A stretch of 64,000 bases of DNA from Proteobacteria bacterium ST_bin11 (lineage in GTDB: Bacteria > Pseudomonadota > Gammaproteobacteria > Methylococcales > Methylomonadaceae): positions 74,667 to 138,666 of the forward strand of contig MSXO01000021.1 in the NCBI GenBank assembly GCA_002083615.1. Direction: 5' to 3'. Numbering within the stretch: the stretch's first letter is position 1; every line of letters begins with the position of its first letter. The notes below the pieces were generated by a model. It saw only the letters and a program-made list of their open reading frames with translations. It was not told the DNA's origin and did no database searches. Shown here in pieces: positions 61,032 to 64,000 of this stretch. The position numbers and the translations under genes were made by a program.

Positions 61032-61673
61032 TTAAAGCACCAAGGGCAATATCGCCGCTAAGGATGGGTTCACGACATAACTATCCGCCTGCTCTTCCAC
61101 CACGGGCCGGCGAACTACGCCGCCGAACCCGATCATATAAGCGCCGGCTAGTTTGGCTTCCAGATCGGTCTTACCATCGCCTATCATTACCAAAGACGAG
61201 TGATGTATCCGCAGTCGCCGACAAATCCGGGCCTTGCCGCCGCTAACAGCCAAGGGCGAATGCCGAGCAAAATCCTGATAATTGCCATCGTCGTCAAACA
61301 CTACATCTACCGCATGCACATGCGCTTCCGGTATCCCCAGTTGTTCCGCCAAAGGCAGTATCGCCTGTCGCAAGCCGCCGCTGATGATATGGATTAACTT
61401 GTTATTAGCTTGCAAGGTTTTGATCGTTTCGCTAACTCCCTCCACCATTTCAGCAATATACAACTCGGCCAACCAGTCAATCGCGGCTTTGTCGGGCTTG
61501 ATCAAATCCAACCGGTTGGCGTAGACATCCTCAAGGCTAAGTGCGCCGTTCATAGCCGCATCCGTTAATGCGGCAACCTGATCAAATAAACCGTTACGCC
61601 TGGCCAACTCATCGATACCTTCGACCCGACTTAGCGTGCTGTCGCAATCGAAACAAATGACGTCATAGCTCAT
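61032..61673 (-). CDS. serB: Phosphoserine phosphatase (HAD-IB)
   Basis: A 213-residue HAD phosphatase. VICFDCDSTLSRVEGIDELA holds the nucleophile Asp (DxDST), HIISGGLRQAI the Ser/Thr motif, and MIGDGKTDLEA the metal-binding Asp motif. It has no N-terminal ACT domain (shorter than E. coli SerB). The start overlaps the serA stop (ATGA), so the first and last steps of serine synthesis are made together. Serine matters doubly here if the host also runs part of the serine cycle. Confidence 0.9.
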   Translation of the reverse strand: MSYDVICFDCDSTLSRVEGIDELARRNGLFDQVAALTDAAMNGALSLEDVYANRLDLIKPDKAAIDWLAELYIAEMVEGVSETIKTLQANNKLIHIISGGLRQAILPLAEQLGIPEAHVHAVDVVFDDDGNYQDFARHSPLAVSGGKARICRRLRIHHSSLVMIGDGKTDLEAKLAGAYMIGFGGVVRRPVVEEQADSYVVNPSLAAILPLVL

Positions 61674-63253
61674 AAAGCAATTTGCCTCGCCGTATGGACC
61701 GCCGGCACGTCGCAGACCGATTTGAGCACTTGCTCATTTAGCGGATCCGATACGCTGATGACCATCATCGCCAATTGATACTCGTCAGCGATGCTGACCT
61801 GCATTCGGGTAATATTGATATTGGCGACGCCCAAAATCGAGCTGATTGCGGCGATTACGCCTGGCCGGTCATCATGACGGGTAATCAATAGAGCACCCTC
61901 CGGCACCACCTCGATTTCGAAATGATTGATACTGACCAAGCGCGGATGTTGATTGCCCAACAAAGTACCCGCCAATGACACCGATTTATCGGCACAATGC
62001 CCGGTGATTTTGATCAGGGATTGATAGCCTTCCGATTCCTCGGTCTGCGACTCAATTAGCGTTATGCCCTGACGTTTGGCAATGTTCTCGACATTCACGC
62101 GGTTAACCGGCGTGGACAGTTGTCCACCCAGTAAACCGACCATCGCTTCCGCAGAAATAGGTCGAATTTTGACCTCAGCAGCCTTACCGTATACGGCAAC
62201 TTCCAGCTTTTGAATCGGTTGATCGATCAAACCCACCAACACCTTGCCGAGAATATTGGCTAAGTTCATAAACGGCTGAGCCTTGGACAACTCCTCTGCC
62301 GACAACCTAGGCAGGTTCAAAGCGTTAACGGCTTCTCCGGTTTGCAGATACTTAACCGCCTGACGGGCAATTTCGACACTGACGGCCACTTGCGCTTCTT
62401 TGGTGGAAGCACCTAAATGCGGCGTGAACACTGCATTATCTAATGTAAGCAGTGGCGAATCCTTGGGCGGCTCTTGTTCGTAGACATCCAACGCCGCACC
62501 GGCGATCCGGCCGTCTTTCAAGGCATCGTACAACGCTGCTTCGTCAACCAAGCCGCCGCGAGCACAATTTATCAACCGCGCGGATTTTTTCATCATCGCC
62601 AACTGTTCGCGACCGATAATGTTTTTGGTTTTTTCCAACAACGGACAATGCAAGGTCAAATAGTCGGCTTGTTTAACCAAGGTTTCTAGGTCGACCATTT
62701 CCGCGCCATGCTTGGCAAATATATCGGGCGCTACAAATGGGTCGTAAGCGATCACACGCATTCCTAAGCCGTTGCCGCGCTGGGCAACTATCCGGCCTAT
62801 GGTGCCGAACCCCAGCACTGCCAGGGTTTTATGCGTGATTTCAGCCCCCATCAGTTTAGAGCGCTCCCACTTACCTTCTCTAACAGATTGATTGGCAAAC
62901 GGCAGATTCCGACTCAAGGAAAACATATGCGCAATTGCTAGTTCGGCTGTGGTGGTAGCATTGGCATCGGGAGTATTCATCACGATAACGCCTTGCTCGG
63001 TCGCGGCATTTAAGTCGACATTATCGACGCCAATGCCGGCTCGCCCGACTACTTTAAGACGAGTTGCGGCTTTTAAAACCCTAGCGGTGACTTGAGTATC
63101 GCTACGGATTAATAAAGCATCGTATTCCGAAATGATTTCGCACAACGCGTCTTCATTCAAGCCCGTGTGAATATGAATCTGTATGCCTTCCTGGGAATTC
63201 AAGAAGTTAATGCCATCTTCCGCAAGCTTGTCTGAAATTAGTATCTTTTTCAT
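61670..63253 (-). CDS. serA: D-3-phosphoglycerate dehydrogenase, long form with ACT domain
   Basis: A 527-residue NAD-dependent enzyme. From ATG 63253 (MKKILISDKLAEDG), the substrate domain, the Rossmann domain (LAVLGFGTIGRIVAQRGNGLG) and catalytic Arg/Glu/His (INCARGGLVDEAAL, TPHLGASTKEAQ) are followed by the ASB domain and a C-terminal ACT domain (LLITRHDDRPGVIAAISSIL). This is the type 1 long form, and feedback control by serine is plausible. Eleven extra upstream codons lack support. Confidence 0.95.
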   Translation of the reverse strand: MKKILISDKLAEDGINFLNSQEGIQIHIHTGLNEDALCEIISEYDALLIRSDTQVTARVLKAATRLKVVGRAGIGVDNVDLNAATEQGVIVMNTPDANATTTAELAIAHMFSLSRNLPFANQSVREGKWERSKLMGAEITHKTLAVLGFGTIGRIVAQRGNGLGMRVIAYDPFVAPDIFAKHGAEMVDLETLVKQADYLTLHCPLLEKTKNIIGREQLAMMKKSARLINCARGGLVDEAALYDALKDGRIAGAALDVYEQEPPKDSPLLTLDNAVFTPHLGASTKEAQVAVSVEIARQAVKYLQTGEAVNALNLPRLSAEELSKAQPFMNLANILGKVLVGLIDQPIQKLEVAVYGKAAEVKIRPISAEAMVGLLGGQLSTPVNRVNVENIAKRQGITLIESQTEESEGYQSLIKITGHCADKSVSLAGTLLGNQHPRLVSINHFEIEVVPEGALLITRHDDRPGVIAAISSILGVANINITRMQVSIADEYQLAMMVISVSDPLNEQVLKSVCDVPAVHTARQIAL

Positions 63254-63350
63254 CGTCCTGAGTGGATTATTGGATAAAGTCGACATTCTAGCAGCTTTGC
63301 TATAATCGCCGTAATTCGCGTCCCCGACAAACTACCGAAGTCTATTGCTT

Positions 63351-63839
63351 ATGAGAATAAAAGCGGCGCTTGGCGTCTTATCGGTGATCTGTTTATTAGG
63401 CGCCGTCGCCTGGTGGCTGACATACACTAAAAGCTTTGCACCCAATGCGGTTTTCAAAACATTGACAGGCGAACGGCTGGAAACCGCGAAACTAAAAGGC
63501 AGACCCATTTTGATAACATTTTGGGCCACCGACTGCCTCAGTTGTATCGAGGAAATTCCTGATTTGATCGCGCTGCATCAACAATTTAATGACAAAGGAC
63601 TGCAAATCATTGCGGTAGCAATGCCTTACGACCCGCCCAGCCGGGTACAGGCGTTAGCCAAAGAAAGACAGCTACCTTATGCTGTCGCGTTGGATATAGA
63701 CGGTAGTCTTATGCACGCTTTTGGTAATGTGCAACTGACCCCCACTACATTTTTAATCGACAGACAAGGCATGATCATCTTGCACAAAGTCGGAGTGTTT
63801 GACATGGCCTCTTTAAAAGAGCTGCTAAGACATTTGTAA
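63351..63839 (+). CDS. Membrane-anchored thioredoxin-like protein (TlpA/ResA type)
   Basis: A 162-residue protein from ATG 63351. An N-terminal hydrophobic helix (ALGVLSVICLLGAVAWWL, uncleaved anchor or signal) is followed by a TlpA-like thioredoxin domain with FWATDCLSCIEEIPDL (CxxC) and the cis-Pro segment QLTPTTFLIDRQG. It faces the periplasm and would reduce apocytochromes or other thiols. Divergent from serA by about 97 bases; unrelated in sequence detail to the TlpA-like protein at 7.6-8.1 kb. Confidence 0.87.
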   Translation: MRIKAALGVLSVICLLGAVAWWLTYTKSFAPNAVFKTLTGERLETAKLKGRPILITFWATDCLSCIEEIPDLIALHQQFNDKGLQIIAVAMPYDPPSRVQALAKERQLPYAVALDIDGSLMHAFGNVQLTPTTFLIDRQGMIILHKVGVFDMASLKELLRHL

Positions 63840-63958
63840 ATAACTGAGAGAACAAAGGTTAGCCGACGATCAGACTGCTTTATACATTTAAGATGGAACC
63901 ATCAGCGATTCTGACATCGCAGACTTGAAGGCCTATTTGGGCCTTAGATTTACGGGCA

Positions 63959-63993
63959 AAAAAAAGCCCTGCTAGGGTTAGCAGGGCTTTTGG
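63959..63993. terminator. Bidirectional rho-independent terminator
   Basis: AGCCCTGCTA-GGGT-TAGCAGGGCT, a perfect 10-bp stem with A-rich sequence before and TTTT after, so it works on both strands. About 125 bases after the thioredoxin-like gene. Confidence 0.88.
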
Positions 63994-64000
63994 TTTAGGC

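Overview
The window looks like a chromosomal segment of a gammaproteobacterial methanotroph, probably Methylomonas or a close relative in the Methylococcales. The main clues are a lanthanide-type PQQ methanol dehydrogenase gene (xoxF) followed by xoxJ, a full ADP-glucose glycogen locus, and a gammaproteobacterial order of ruvCAB, tol-pal and ybeZYX genes. The genus is an inference from gene content; no rRNA or tRNA gene was seen.

Layout. 1-3.7 kb: end of macA, macB and an OprM-type outer membrane channel, a tripartite efflux operon with palindromic repeats before the channel gene. 3.7-5.75 kb: a small mosaic island with four copies of a REP hairpin, a REP-associated transposase (RAYT) with a frameshifted start, an integron attC-like site, an AT-rich cassette-like NTF2-fold gene, and an antitoxin gene next to a toxin gene broken at codon 3. 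5.75-7.6 kb: a uracil-DNA glycosylase and exonuclease III pair, then the scar of an amino acid permease. 7.6-12.7 kb: a periplasmic thioredoxin-like protein, a TonB-dependent receptor and a Tat-exported amidohydrolase. 12.8-17.8 kb: a FitAB-like toxin-antitoxin pair, a methyltransferase, and a LysR regulator divergent from azoR, pirin and an extradiol dioxygenase. 17.9-25.6 kb: a PEP-CTERM protein, an SDR, a KTSC protein, a CysQ-like phosphatase, an APH-fold kinase, threonine aldolase and the ydbH-ynbE-ydbL envelope operon. 25.6-31.6 kb: an intergenic region with an orphan terminator, an unknown lipoprotein, hslO and msrA (redox repair), then xoxF-xoxJ.

31.6-40.7 kb is a divergent glycogen locus: glgC-GH57-malQ on the minus strand and glgB-glgA plus a secretin-N-like exported protein on the plus strand. 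Together they make ADP-glucose, elongate and branch glycogen, and remodel maltodextrins. 40.8-45.7 kb holds a PotD-like binding protein directly abutting a dCache-HAMP-PAS-GAF-PAS-GGDEF-EAL protein. No ABC transporter is present, so this is best read as a ligand-sensing c-di-GMP module like Vibrio NspS-MbaA.

45.7-63.3 kb is one long minus-strand block of housekeeping genes: serA-serB, yebC, ruvC-ruvA-ruvB, ybgC-tolQRAB-pal-cpoB, queE-queC, a pair consisting of a cytosolic MCP-like helical protein and an ODP-type di-iron beta-lactamase-fold protein (a candidate oxygen or iron signalling pair), then miaB-ybeZ-ybeY-corC. The window closes with a membrane-anchored thioredoxin-like protein and a strong bidirectional terminator.

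The most promising places for undescribed biology are the binding-protein/c-di-GMP pair, the ODP/MCP-like pair, and the 3.7-5.75 kb REP/attC island.
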